This document shows, one piece after another, positions 40,165-47,912 of a DNA stretch of 61,115 bases. A program made the translations under genes and the position numbers. A model generated the notes under the pieces. The model worked only from the letters and a program-made list of their open reading frames with translations, was not told the origin of the DNA and did not search any database. The stretch's first letter is position 1. Every line of letters begins with the position of its first letter. The DNA comes from SIG459 sp045532145 (GTDB lineage Bacteria > Bacillota > Clostridia > Oscillospirales > Oscillospiraceae): NCBI GenBank assembly GCA_045532145.1, contig JAZSFJ010000102.1, forward strand, positions 1 through 61,115, written 5' to 3'.

Positions 40165-41022
40165 ATGCTTCGTGTTCAGGAAAGGCTGCATCAGCTGCTG
40201 CCTCGTGATATGCTTGTATCTGCGCTGGGGAGAGGACTGGAGCGGGCTGAGGAAATAAGGCTAAGAATGGGTTACCCTGCCTCTTTGCTTGTTGAGGGCA
40301 GGGAAGAGAGCCTGGGCGGCAAAGAGGTGGATGAGCAGGATATAGCCTTTGTGCTTGACAGGGCCAGCCGCTCTTCTCTCCACTCCGTACAGTCACAACT
40401 GGGACAGGGTTTCATCCAGGCCGGTTTCGGCATAAGGCTTGGTGTATGCGGCTGCTTTGGTGAAACCGGCATAGGCTCTCTGCGGGATGTATCCTCTCTT
40501 GCTGTCCGTCTGCCTCATGAACTCAGAGGAATAGGAGCCGGGGCTATGGAGCGGCTGAAGCCCTTTGATTGCTCCGTGCTTATCATATCCCCGCCGGGGG
40601 GAGGAAAGACCAGCTTTCTCAGGGAACTCATTCGATGCGCATCCCTCTCCGGCCAGAGGGTAAGCCTCTGCGACGAGAGGGGAGAGGTGGCTGCCATGTG
40701 GCAGGGACGAAGCTCCTTTGACCTGGGGCCAATGACCGATGTTTTAAGTGGTACGGAAAAGAGAAAGGGGATAATGATGCTTCTCAGGGCCATGAATCCA
40801 CGGATAATAGCTCTCGATGAAATAAGCGCTGAGGCCGATGGCCCTGCCCTTGAACAGGCCATATGCTGCGGAGCGCATATTTTTGCCACGGCCCACGGAG
40901 CGGGTGTGGAGGAGATAAAAAGGCGGCGGCACTATAGAAGACTTATCGATGATGGCCTTTTCCAAAAGGCGGTTATTATTTCGGGAAGGGATAAAAGACA
41001 TTATCAGGTGGTGGATATATGA
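40165..41022 (+). CDS. spoIIIAA: Stage III sporulation ATPase SpoIIIAA
   Basis: Protein of 285 residues of the secretion-ATPase type. The P-loop is ISPPGGGKTS (142-150), followed by VSLCDERGEVAAMW and the Walker B segment IIALDEIS. SpoIIIAA powers the SpoIIIA-SpoIIQ channel that links mother cell and forespore during engulfment. ATG 40165 is chosen as start, with GGTGAGG just before it; a GTG at 40147 is in frame but has no ribosome site. It is divergent from the ABC exporter operon and overlaps spoIIIAB by four bases (ATGA). Confidence 0.95.
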   Translation: MLRVQERLHQLLPRDMLVSALGRGLERAEEIRLRMGYPASLLVEGREESLGGKEVDEQDIAFVLDRASRSSLHSVQSQLGQGFIQAGFGIRLGVCGCFGETGIGSLRDVSSLAVRLPHELRGIGAGAMERLKPFDCSVLIISPPGGGKTSFLRELIRCASLSGQRVSLCDERGEVAAMWQGRSSFDLGPMTDVLSGTEKRKGIMMLLRAMNPRIIALDEISAEADGPALEQAICCGAHIFATAHGAGVEEIKRRRHYRRLIDDGLFQKAVIISGRDKRHYQVVDI

Positions 41023-41510
41023 TGGTGAAGATAATAGGGGCTGCTCTCCTTGTGGCCTGCGGAGGGGCTCTTGGACTTGGGCGGCTTCATGCGGCGGGAG
41101 GGAGGATAGCTCTTTTGAATATGCTGGACAGGGCTCTTTCCATGATAGAAGCGGAAATTAGCCTATGCTCCCGTCCTCTGCCAGATGTTTTTGAGCAGTT
41201 GAGGAGAGAGACAGATTGTGAATTATTTGCCGCCCTTTCCGAAAGCTGCGCCTATTTGAGCGCCGGGGATGCCTGGCGGCTTTGGGCCGAAGGACTTGAG
41301 CTGCCCCCGGAGGGGAAAGTGGTTATTGGCTCACTTGGAGAGGTGCTGGGCCGCTACGACGCCTCCCGTCAGTCCGGAGAGATAAGGGCAGTCAGAGAGA
41401 GGCTTAAAGGGATGCAGGAAAATCTGCAAAGGGAAAAGGAAACAAAGCAGCGCCATTACCCCGTTCTGGGAGCCTGTCTTGCGGGTATTGCGGCAATGCT
41501 GATGATATGA
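41019..41510 (+). CDS. spoIIIAB: Stage III sporulation protein SpoIIIAB
   Basis: Protein of 163 residues, usual size for the family. It has an N-terminal membrane segment (IIGAALLVACGGALGLG), a central amphipathic helical part (LNMLDRALSMIEAEISL is typical) and a C-terminal membrane segment ending GACLAGIAAMLMI. It resembles type II secretion protein F parts and anchors the channel ATPase. The start overlaps spoIIIAA (ATGA). In other endospore formers spoIIIAC follows at once; here the next plus-strand gene is 3.9 kb away. Confidence 0.93.
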   Translation: MMVKIIGAALLVACGGALGLGRLHAAGGRIALLNMLDRALSMIEAEISLCSRPLPDVFEQLRRETDCELFAALSESCAYLSAGDAWRLWAEGLELPPEGKVVIGSLGEVLGRYDASRQSGEIRAVRERLKGMQENLQREKETKQRHYPVLGACLAGIAAMLMI

Positions 41511-41517
41511 TGAAAAA

Positions 41518-41544
41518 ACCACGGTATCACTTTGATACCGTGGT
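41518..41544 (-). terminator. Terminator of the inserted minus-strand operon
   Basis: Perfect 12-base stem 41518-41529 with 41533-41544, loop of three bases. The A run before it gives TTTTTT on the minus strand, so it ends the glycosyltransferase gene; in the plus direction it lacks a good T run and may only weakly stop spoIIIAA-AB transcripts. Confidence 0.8.
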
Positions 41545-41552
41545 CGATTATT

Positions 41553-42665
41553 TTATTTATCCCGGAACACCCATTTTTTCTGGATGCGGTAGGATATGAA
41601 GAAAAGGCAGGTGTCCACAATTGCCTTCATCACAGTAAGCACCCAGGATGCGCTGGCGGTAAAGAGTATTCCCAGAAGCCAGACAAGGCCGGCGGAAACA
41701 CAAAGCTGCAAAACGCAGAGTATGTAATATCTGAGCATTGTGCCGCCATATTTTCCGGTGGAGCCAAATACAACGCTTTTGTTCAGGTTGAAATTAACAA
41801 AGCTGGAAATGGCTCTGGCCAGTGCGGTGCACACCACTATGGCCGCATTTCCAAGGAGGCCGCCAAGGAGCATATGCAGCAGCCAGAATGCCAGCAGATC
41901 AATTCCTGCAGAGGCGCAGGAGGAAATAACATACTTGATAAAACGGAAAAGCCGTTTGAAAACATGGGCCAGTATGAGCTTGTAGATACGTGCGGAGTCT
42001 CTGACAGGGCGGAAATGTGAGCCGGAATTGTTGTCCTCGTAGACAGTCTCTATCTCCACCTCGGTGTAGGCTATCTTTGCGGAATGAAACTCCAAAAGCA
42101 TATTGGTCTCGTACTCATAGCGCTCACCGCTTATCTCCAGAAGTCTTTCAAAGTGATTGCGGGTGGCAGCTCTCAGTCCCGTCTGGGTGTCGCAGAGAAC
42201 TATGCCGCAGAGAATGCGGAAAACGCCGGAGGTGATTTTGTTGCCGCTTCTGCTTTTGGGCGGTATATCGGGAAGGTTGAAGTTACGGCAGCCCAGCACC
42301 AGAGTGTCGGGGTGGGCATGGGAGGCTTCGGCACAAGCGAGGATGTCTTTGGCCAGATGCTGTCCGTCTCCGTCTGCGGTGACTGCGCCTTCAATGTCAG
42401 GGCGGTTTTCCAGAAGATAGGCAAAGGCGGTTTTCAGGCCCGCTCCCTTGCCTTTGTTGACTTCGTGGCGCAGCAGAGTTACCTGGGGCAGAGCAGAAAC
42501 CTTATGAAAGGGCTCCTGATACTCCGCACCGCTGCCGTCGTCAACAAGGATGATGCTGCCAAAACCTGCATCCACAAGACCCTCCACAACGCTGCAGAGC
42601 TTGTCAGTGGGGTTCAGGGAGGGCAGTATCACTGCGTATTTTTCAATGTCAAAGCTTTTGATCAT
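41553..42665 (-). CDS. GT2 glycosyltransferase fused to a GtrA-like membrane domain
   Basis: Protein of 370 residues. Residues 1-230 are a GT-A fold family 2 enzyme of the dolichyl-phosphate-sugar synthase type: VILPSLNPTDKL, IILVDDGSG, NKGKGAGLKTAF, and the metal-binding TADGDGQH. Residues about 240-368 are four membrane helices of the GtrA family (FIKYVISSCASAGIDLLAFWLL, NFNLNKSVVF, YRIQKKWVF), thought to flip lipid-linked sugars. Such proteins build undecaprenyl-phosphate-sugar donors for decorating teichoic acids or other surface polymers. No GT-C acceptor enzyme is next to it. GAGGC precedes the ATG. Third gene of the block that separates spoIIIAB from spoIIIAC. Confidence 0.88.
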   Translation of the reverse strand: MIKSFDIEKYAVILPSLNPTDKLCSVVEGLVDAGFGSIILVDDGSGAEYQEPFHKVSALPQVTLLRHEVNKGKGAGLKTAFAYLLENRPDIEGAVTADGDGQHLAKDILACAEASHAHPDTLVLGCRNFNLPDIPPKSRSGNKITSGVFRILCGIVLCDTQTGLRAATRNHFERLLEISGERYEYETNMLLEFHSAKIAYTEVEIETVYEDNNSGSHFRPVRDSARIYKLILAHVFKRLFRFIKYVISSCASAGIDLLAFWLLHMLLGGLLGNAAIVVCTALARAISSFVNFNLNKSVVFGSTGKYGGTMLRYYILCVLQLCVSAGLVWLLGILFTASASWVLTVMKAIVDTCLFFISYRIQKKWVFRDK

Positions 42666-42684
42666 AATAATGCCTCATATGGTT

Positions 42685-43989
42685 TTACTGGAGTGCGGCG
42701 CTCATGGCAGCAACCCGGTAGCGGCCGTCGTGCTTTTCTACCAGTATAAGATTGCCGTCTTTAACTTCGAGCTCATCGGGACCCAGGGTGTAGCTTATGT
42801 CATAGGCGATGGAGCAGATATATCTTTCATCGCCCAGGGGGATAAGGTCAAAGTAGGAAATGCTGTTGTACTCAAGACCGCTTGTGGTGGCCCAGGCGAT
42901 ATTTTCAATGGTGTTTGCAATAAGGGTATAAAGCTCACTGCCGGGAAGGAGATAGTTGGAGAGAGCGGCGAAGTTGCCTTCGGCGTTGTGATCCTTGTTG
43001 GCGGAGAAGTTTACATATGCATAGATGAAGCCCTCAAGGAACTCAGAGAGATTGCCTTCAATTTCCTCGCTTGCTCCGGGAATATAGCAGTATCCAACAG
43101 GCAGCTCTATGGCCTCCACGAGCTCCTCGTCCTGAACTACCCGGATATCGGGCTCGCCGAAAAGACCCTGGCACTCATAGCGCAAAATAGAGCTTTCGCC
43201 CTCAAGACCCAGATCAAGGGGAGAGCAGTAATTTCCTGTTATCTCCTGACCGTTAACATAGACCTCTGCGCCCTCAAGGGCCAGGAAGGAAAACTCCTGA
43301 GTAGGCTCGGGAAGAAATTCCACATGGTTTGCGGAAACGCTGGCGGCCTCAAGCTCATTGCCATCGGCGTCGAAGGCCTTTATATCTGCAGGGCCCATCA
43401 TGCCTTTGATTTCGTATATCTCTGCTGCGGGAGGAATATCGAAATCGTGCTCAAGGCTGAGACTGATGCTGCCCACGTCGGTGATGTAGTCTGCGCTTAC
43501 GGCCACGCCGTTTATCTCGGCAGTGCAGCCGGTGGGTACGGAGAGACGGATGTCAGCTCCACCGGGCATGGTGAATTCCCAGTCGGATACAACCCAGCTT
43601 TTAAGGCCGAAGCCCACATTGTTGCTGCTGCGGAGGAGCAGTGTGCATATCTTGGAAGAGCCGAGGCGCACATCGTAGCTCTGCTCGGTTTTGCTGTCGC
43701 TTGCATTGGAGCGCCAGCTGATCTCGGCGTTCTCATCAATGCCGAAGTCGGAGAGCATGGCTCCGGGGAGGGTGAACTCGTTGAAGCCGGCGTCTATAAG
43801 TTCCTGAAGTCCATCCAGCCAGAAGTCGTGGTCACGGGAGGCCATAAATTCCTCCACGGTGTTGTCAGGACGGGAGGCTTCGTAGGACTTGAGGAAGGAG
43901 CGCAGAACCAGAAGGCCCGCTCCGATGATAAGAATAAGAATAAGGCAGTAAATAAGGAAGGCGCGGAGGAAGATATTTTTCTTTTTCAT
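42685..43989 (-). CDS. Membrane-anchored exported protein of unknown function
   Basis: Protein of 434 residues with one N-terminal membrane anchor (about 8-30) and the rest probably outside the cell. Two similar beta-rich units are seen, each with a Val/Asn-Gly motif: CTAEINGVAVSADYIT near residue 155 and AEVYVNGQEITGNY near 245. The last about 110 residues (FLEGFIYAYVNFSANKDHN onward) look like an NTF2-like fold, as in TcaA-type envelope proteins. No catalytic motif is recognised. It overlaps the upstream NAGPA gene by one base (TAATG) and lies 19 bases before the glycosyltransferase gene, so the three act together. Confidence 0.6.
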   Translation of the reverse strand: MKKKNIFLRAFLIYCLILILIIGAGLLVLRSFLKSYEASRPDNTVEEFMASRDHDFWLDGLQELIDAGFNEFTLPGAMLSDFGIDENAEISWRSNASDSKTEQSYDVRLGSSKICTLLLRSSNNVGFGLKSWVVSDWEFTMPGGADIRLSVPTGCTAEINGVAVSADYITDVGSISLSLEHDFDIPPAAEIYEIKGMMGPADIKAFDADGNELEAASVSANHVEFLPEPTQEFSFLALEGAEVYVNGQEITGNYCSPLDLGLEGESSILRYECQGLFGEPDIRVVQDEELVEAIELPVGYCYIPGASEEIEGNLSEFLEGFIYAYVNFSANKDHNAEGNFAALSNYLLPGSELYTLIANTIENIAWATTSGLEYNSISYFDLIPLGDERYICSIAYDISYTLGPDELEVKDGNLILVEKHDGRYRVAAMSAALQ

Positions 43990-45200
43990 TATTCTGCCTC
44001 CTTATCAAGAACTACAATGCCCGTGGGCAGGGGACGCTGGCCCACAAGGGAGGAGCTGATGTTCAGAAATTCGCCATTATAAAGCATGGAGGAGGAGCTG
44101 CCGCCGTCCAGATTAAGGGCGTTCACAGCGCCGTAGGAGAGCATAACATCGGCCACATCCTCATAGGTGGCACCCATGGAGCCCACCTGTCTGCCGTTGA
44201 TAACAAGAAGGAGTATGGCGCCGTCGCTTCTCTGGCCGATAGCGGTGCGGGGGTTGAGACCGCTGCTGAGACCGTCGCACTTTTCGCCGTTGACAACGAG
44301 AACAGGACCGAAGGAAACGGCCCACTCGGCATTAAGAGCCATAGCCTCGTTGCCGGTCATATTGCCCACATGGAGAATACCGTCATAGTCAATTACAGCG
44401 GTGGCTGCTCTGGTGTTGGCTCCGTAAAGCAGCTTGCCCTCGTGGATAACTACGCCCAGGGGGATGCCGCCGTTTCCGGTGCCGTTGGGGTCGTCAAAGC
44501 CGCCGGCGTTGGTGCCGCCAACGCCTCCGTAGGAATCAATCATGTCAGGAAGAAGCTGTCCCGCGGCGCCAAGCTGATTGGATACGCCTACAATGACACG
44601 CTCAGGGTCGGAAACAATCATCAGCTTGCCCTTGAAAGTGGCTCCGGAGACATCCAGTATCTCAAGCTCCGCGGTCTCGCCGTCCTCACCGCTGCCCTCT
44701 TCGTCGGACTTGGAGGCAATGGTGATGAGGCTTGTGTCCACATTTTCAAGAATGTCGTCAGGCTTGTTGGCTTCTTCAATAAGGGCAATTTCCTCTTCGC
44801 TGAGGAATATGCCGGCTACAAAGCCTGCGGCGCTGGTCTCGCGGAGGGAGAGAACGAAAAGGTCTCTTGCGCTCTCGCTGGGACCTTTGCTCATTATGTA
44901 AACCACACCCAAAGCTCCGGCAAGAATGATTATAACGGTCGCAAGCACAAAGCTGAGCACACGGGCGATAATGCCGAAAACACCCACTTTTTTGCGCTTT
45001 TTTGGCGCCTCAGTCTCTTCAACAGGGAAAACCTCGGGCTCTTCATGGGGCTGGGGAGCATATTCATAGTGGACGGGCTCGGCTGTGGTGGGGAACTGGG
45101 CCTCGGCGGCACGTTCTATCTCCGCCAACTCCTCGGGGGAGAGGATGCCGGAGAGGTCTATATCCTCCCGATCCAGAAGGGAAATATCGTTTTTATCCAT
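43989..45200 (-). CDS. Phosphodiester glycosidase (NAGPA/DUF2233) family exported protein
   Basis: Protein of 403 residues. An acidic cytoplasmic stretch of about 70 residues (rich in Glu and Pro) is followed by one membrane anchor (about 80-103) and an external domain. The domain matches the NAGPA family: GTNAGGFDDPNGTGNGGIPLGV, NPRTAIGQRSDGAILLLVINGRQ, the VADVMLSYGAVNALNLDGGSSSS block and the closing RPLPTGIVV. Family members split sugar-1-phosphate diesters, and bacterial versions are linked to exopolysaccharide or teichoic acid metabolism. First gene of the inserted block. The ribosome site is poor, and a TATAAT on the minus strand at 45281-45286 suggests a leader of about 75 bases. Confidence 0.8.
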   Translation of the reverse strand: MDKNDISLLDREDIDLSGILSPEELAEIERAAEAQFPTTAEPVHYEYAPQPHEEPEVFPVEETEAPKKRKKVGVFGIIARVLSFVLATVIIILAGALGVVYIMSKGPSESARDLFVLSLRETSAAGFVAGIFLSEEEIALIEEANKPDDILENVDTSLITIASKSDEEGSGEDGETAELEILDVSGATFKGKLMIVSDPERVIVGVSNQLGAAGQLLPDMIDSYGGVGGTNAGGFDDPNGTGNGGIPLGVVIHEGKLLYGANTRAATAVIDYDGILHVGNMTGNEAMALNAEWAVSFGPVLVVNGEKCDGLSSGLNPRTAIGQRSDGAILLLVINGRQVGSMGATYEDVADVMLSYGAVNALNLDGGSSSSMLYNGEFLNISSSLVGQRPLPTGIVVLDKEAE

Positions 45201-45280
45201 ATATTTTTTTACTCATTTCATCTGATATTTTCTGACAGAGTGTGTGGGCATACTACCCCAGTTTCTCTATCGCACCCTAC

Positions 45281-45286
45281 ATTATA
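45281..45286 (-). promoter_or_regulatory. Possible -10 element of the inserted operon
   Basis: A perfect TATAAT on the minus strand; 17 bases upstream the -35 is only CTGGTA. It would transcribe the NAGPA-anchored protein-GT2 genes away from spoIIIAC. Confidence 0.35.
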
Positions 45287-45330
45287 ACATAGTATTTCAA
45301 AATTACCAGATTAAATTGAGCAAAGCGTCG

Positions 45331-45359
45331 AAGTATTTTGGAAAAGGGAGGACATAAAA
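45331..45359 (+). promoter_or_regulatory. Candidate sigma-E promoter of spoIIIAC
   Basis: AAGTATT (45331-45337), a 15-base spacer and CATAAAA (45353-45359) resemble the sigma-E pattern (ATATT, 13-15 bases, CATACAAT). Because spoIIIAC is cut off from spoIIIAA-AB, it needs a promoter of its own here; this is the best visible candidate. Confidence 0.4.
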
Positions 45360-45409
45360 GCCACTGCAGGCGAATAGATATTGCCAAGGCCAACAAAGGA
45401 GAGTTAATT

Positions 45410-45604
45410 ATGGACGTTGAACTTATTTTCAAAATAGCAGCTGTGGGCATAATGGTGGCGGTGCTGAATATCCTGCTTTCCCGCTCGGGAAGGGACGAGC
45501 AGGCATTAATGGTGACTATTGCGGGGCTTGTCTGTGTGCTTGTGATAGTGGTGCAGGAGATAAGCGCCCTTTTCTCCCTGATCAAGGACCTATTCTCACT
45601 CTGA
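45410..45604 (+). CDS. spoIIIAC: Stage III sporulation protein SpoIIIAC
   Basis: Protein of 64 residues with two membrane segments: MDVELIFKIAAVGIMVAVLNILL, then MVTIAGLVCVLVIVVQEISALF. This is the normal SpoIIIAC size and pattern. Start at ATG 45410 with AAAGGAGAG 7 bases upstream; an in-frame ATG at 45338 has no support. One base separates its stop from spoIIIAD. Membrane part of the mother cell-forespore channel. Confidence 0.93.
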   Translation: MDVELIFKIAAVGIMVAVLNILLSRSGRDEQALMVTIAGLVCVLVIVVQEISALFSLIKDLFSL

Positions 45605-45605
45605 A

Positions 45606-45992
45606 ATGGAGATACTACTGAAAACTGCGGCGGCTGCAATAATGGCCTGCGCCGTGTGTCTGCTGCTGAAAAAGAACAGCCCGGAGATGGGACTGCCTGT
45701 CTCTATTCTCGTCTGCGTCGGGGGACTTGCCCTTGGCGCCGGCTTGCTGAGTCCCATAATGGAGCTTCTTAGCTCCGCAAGGAAGCTTAGCGGACTTTCA
45801 GACGCGCTGTTTTATCCCGTGGTCAAAAGCCTTGGTATAGGAGTCTGCGCAAAGCTTTCCGCAGACATATGCCGGGACAGCGGACAGGCTGCCATTGGGG
45901 GAACTCTTGAAACACTGGGCGCAGTCTGCGCTTTGTATGCCTCTCTGCCTCTCATGGAAACTCTTCTGGACATGCTGGAGGAGCTTTTATGA
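45606..45992 (+). CDS. spoIIIAD: Stage III sporulation protein SpoIIIAD
   Basis: Protein of 128 residues with three to four hydrophobic segments (LLKTAAAAIMACAVCLLL; VSILVCVGGLALGAGLL; GTLETLGAVCALYASLPLMETLL), the usual SpoIIIAD layout with a Lys/Ser-rich SGLSDALFYPVVKSLGIG middle. It begins one base after spoIIIAC and overlaps spoIIIAE by four bases. Confidence 0.93.
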   Translation: MEILLKTAAAAIMACAVCLLLKKNSPEMGLPVSILVCVGGLALGAGLLSPIMELLSSARKLSGLSDALFYPVVKSLGIGVCAKLSADICRDSGQAAIGGTLETLGAVCALYASLPLMETLLDMLEELL

Positions 45993-47050
45993 GAAAACTA
46001 TTCCTAATTCTCTTTTTTACTGTGGCTCTGAGCATCCCTGTTAATGCTGCCTATGGAAGTGATGAGGTGGAAAGCTCGCTGACTGGCTCGGCATCTGAGA
46101 TAATGGGAGATCTCAGCCTTGATACATTCACAGCCGAGGGTCTCATGGACAGACTCTGGAACTACATAGCCTCTCATATCCGATCCGAGCTTCGGGCGGT
46201 GCTGCGGCCTGTGACTGCGGTGGTGGCGGCGTCTGTGCTGTGCTCTGTGGGAGACGGTTTGCAATTGAAAAAGGAAATAGATTATGTTAACCTCGCCGGA
46301 TGTCTAGCCATTGCTGTTGCGGCGCTGGGGGATGTGAACTCTGTGGCCTCCATGGGAAGACAGGCCCTTGAGGATATACAGGAATTTTCCCGTGTGCTGC
46401 TGCCGGTGCTGGCTTCAGCTTCCGCCGGGGCGGGGGCTGTGGGCTCCTCCGCTGCAAAATACGCAGCAACGGCTCTTTTTATGGATGTGCTTATAGCCCT
46501 TGCAGGAAATGTTTTGCTGCCAATGCTTGGGGCCTATACTGCTGCCCTTACCGCCTCCGCTGCCACGGGAGACGGTCGCCTCAAGGGGGCGGTGAAGCTG
46601 ATGAAGTGGCTGAGTAAAATAAGCCTCACGGCCCTTGTGTCCCTGTTCACATTTTATCTTGGTATCTCGGGAATAGCGGCCTCGGGGGCTGACGCTGCTG
46701 CGTCCAAAGCTGCCAAGGCCATAATTAGCTCCTTTGTTCCCGTGGTGGGTAAGATGGTGGCCGGGACCTCGGATACCCTTGCCGCCGGGGCCATGCTGAT
46801 AAGAAACTCAGTTGGAGTCTTCGGACTGGGTGCGGTTCTGGCACTGTGCGCCGCGCCTTTTCTGGCCATCGGCCTGCGCTACCTTCTTTTCAAAGCTGCG
46901 GCAGCGGTGGTGTGCCTTGTTTCCGGGGACAGAATAGGCTCTTTTGTGGAGGGGCTGGGCAGCGTTTATGGAATGCTGCTGGGCCTTGTAGGTACGGGAG
47001 CGGTTTTCATGTTTATTTCTATTCTCTCTTTGATAAGGACGGTGGTTTAG
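45989..47050 (+). CDS. spoIIIAE: Stage III sporulation protein SpoIIIAE
   Basis: Protein of 353 residues. A signal-like N-terminus (KLFLILFFTVALSIPVNAAYG) precedes an external stretch and six to eight membrane segments. Family segments include RPVTAVVAASVLCSV, FSRVLLPVLASASAGAGAVGSSA, FFTFYLGISGI-like FTFYLGISGIAASGADAAASKAAK, and SFVPVVGKMVAGTSDTLAAGA. It is the largest membrane part of the SpoIIIA channel and has a permease-like build. ATGA overlap with spoIIIAD. Confidence 0.94.
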   Translation: MRKLFLILFFTVALSIPVNAAYGSDEVESSLTGSASEIMGDLSLDTFTAEGLMDRLWNYIASHIRSELRAVLRPVTAVVAASVLCSVGDGLQLKKEIDYVNLAGCLAIAVAALGDVNSVASMGRQALEDIQEFSRVLLPVLASASAGAGAVGSSAAKYAATALFMDVLIALAGNVLLPMLGAYTAALTASAATGDGRLKGAVKLMKWLSKISLTALVSLFTFYLGISGIAASGADAAASKAAKAIISSFVPVVGKMVAGTSDTLAAGAMLIRNSVGVFGLGAVLALCAAPFLAIGLRYLLFKAAAAVVCLVSGDRIGSFVEGLGSVYGMLLGLVGTGAVFMFISILSLIRTVV

Positions 47051-47052
47051 AT

Positions 47053-47538
47053 TTGACAGAAATTCTGGGTAAATGGGTGCTGGGCCTTTCCGGAGCCGCA
47101 GTTTTTTGCGCTGCAATGCTTGAACTGTGTCCCAAAGGTCCTGTTAAAAATGTGGTAAAAACCCTCTGCGGTATGGTCATGGCTGTGGCTCTTGTGTCTC
47201 CTCTTGTGTATTCGGAAATGCCATCATATTCAATGAATCTGGCCAAATACCGAGCCATAGGGGAGAAGGCTGCCTCCGCGGGACTGGAGGAAACGAACTC
47301 CCTTTCAAGGACAATCATAGAAGAGGAATGCCGCGCATATATATTGGACAAAGGGAAGGCCCTTGAAGCGGATATTACTGATGCTGCAGTAGGGCTGAAG
47401 TGGAGCGGGGAGGGCTTCTGGTATCCCGTTGAATGTGAGATAGAAGGAAAATACCACTCCGGCCTTGCCGCCGCTATAAGCGGGGAGCTTGGCATAGGTG
47501 AGGAGAAGCAGAAATGGACGGAATATGAAGGTGCATGA
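47053..47538 (+). CDS. spoIIIAF: Stage III sporulation protein SpoIIIAF
   Basis: Protein of 161 residues with two N-terminal membrane segments (WVLGLSGAAVFCAAMLELC; VKTLCGMVMAVALVSPLVY) and a soluble C-terminal ring-building-type domain. The start is TTG at 47053, two bases after the spoIIIAE stop, with ACGGTGG upstream. The frame is open further left, but only as overlap with spoIIIAE. It overlaps spoIIIAG by 14 bases. Confidence 0.88.
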   Translation: MTEILGKWVLGLSGAAVFCAAMLELCPKGPVKNVVKTLCGMVMAVALVSPLVYSEMPSYSMNLAKYRAIGEKAASAGLEETNSLSRTIIEEECRAYILDKGKALEADITDAAVGLKWSGEGFWYPVECEIEGKYHSGLAAAISGELGIGEEKQKWTEYEGA

Positions 47539-47896
47539 TCTCAGCGGCCTTTGGAAGGCTCTGGCAAAAAACAAATATGTGCTGATGGTTGTGGCTTTGG
47601 CTCTGGTGCTTATGCTGCTGCCATCGGGCTCTTCGAAGGGACTTGCTGCCTCGGCGGGGCAGGGAGCGGAGCTTGAATCCTCGGGAATAGCGCTGGACAC
47701 GGAGTGTGCAAGAATAGGAGAATTCCTCAGCCAGATAGAGGGGGTGGGGGAGGCCAGGGTGCTCCTCAGCGCCGAGGGCGCAGTTATAGTTTGTCAGGGA
47801 GCTGATACAAGCTCCGTGCGCCTTTGTGTGACAAACGCAGTCTCGGCCTACACGGGCCTTGGCAGCGACAAGATACGCGTAATCAAAATGAAATGA
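47525..47896 (+). CDS. spoIIIAG: Stage III sporulation protein SpoIIIAG
   Basis: Protein of 123 residues: one membrane anchor (YVLMVVALALVLMLLPSG) and a compact external domain (ECARIGEFLSQIEGVGEARVLLSAEG, SVRLCVTNAVSAYTGLGSDKIRVIKM), the ring-building motif that forms the channel ring. B. subtilis SpoIIIAG has 229 residues; the spacer part is missing here. ATG 47525 is used because the membrane segment follows at normal distance; the ribosome site is poor and coupling to spoIIIAF is likely. Confidence 0.88.
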   Translation: MKVHDLSGLWKALAKNKYVLMVVALALVLMLLPSGSSKGLAASAGQGAELESSGIALDTECARIGEFLSQIEGVGEARVLLSAEGAVIVCQGADTSSVRLCVTNAVSAYTGLGSDKIRVIKMK

Positions 47897-47912
47897 TATT
47901 CAGGAGGCGTTT

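Noticed and set aside
41511..45409. Mobile element carrying the genes that split spoIIIA
   Set aside because: No transposase, integrase or long terminal repeats, and base composition looks like the neighbours; an inversion or older rearrangement is as likely.
46846..47052. N-terminal extension of spoIIIAF inside spoIIIAE
   Set aside because: Only frame overlap; TTG 47053 gives the normal SpoIIIAF length with membrane segments at the usual place.
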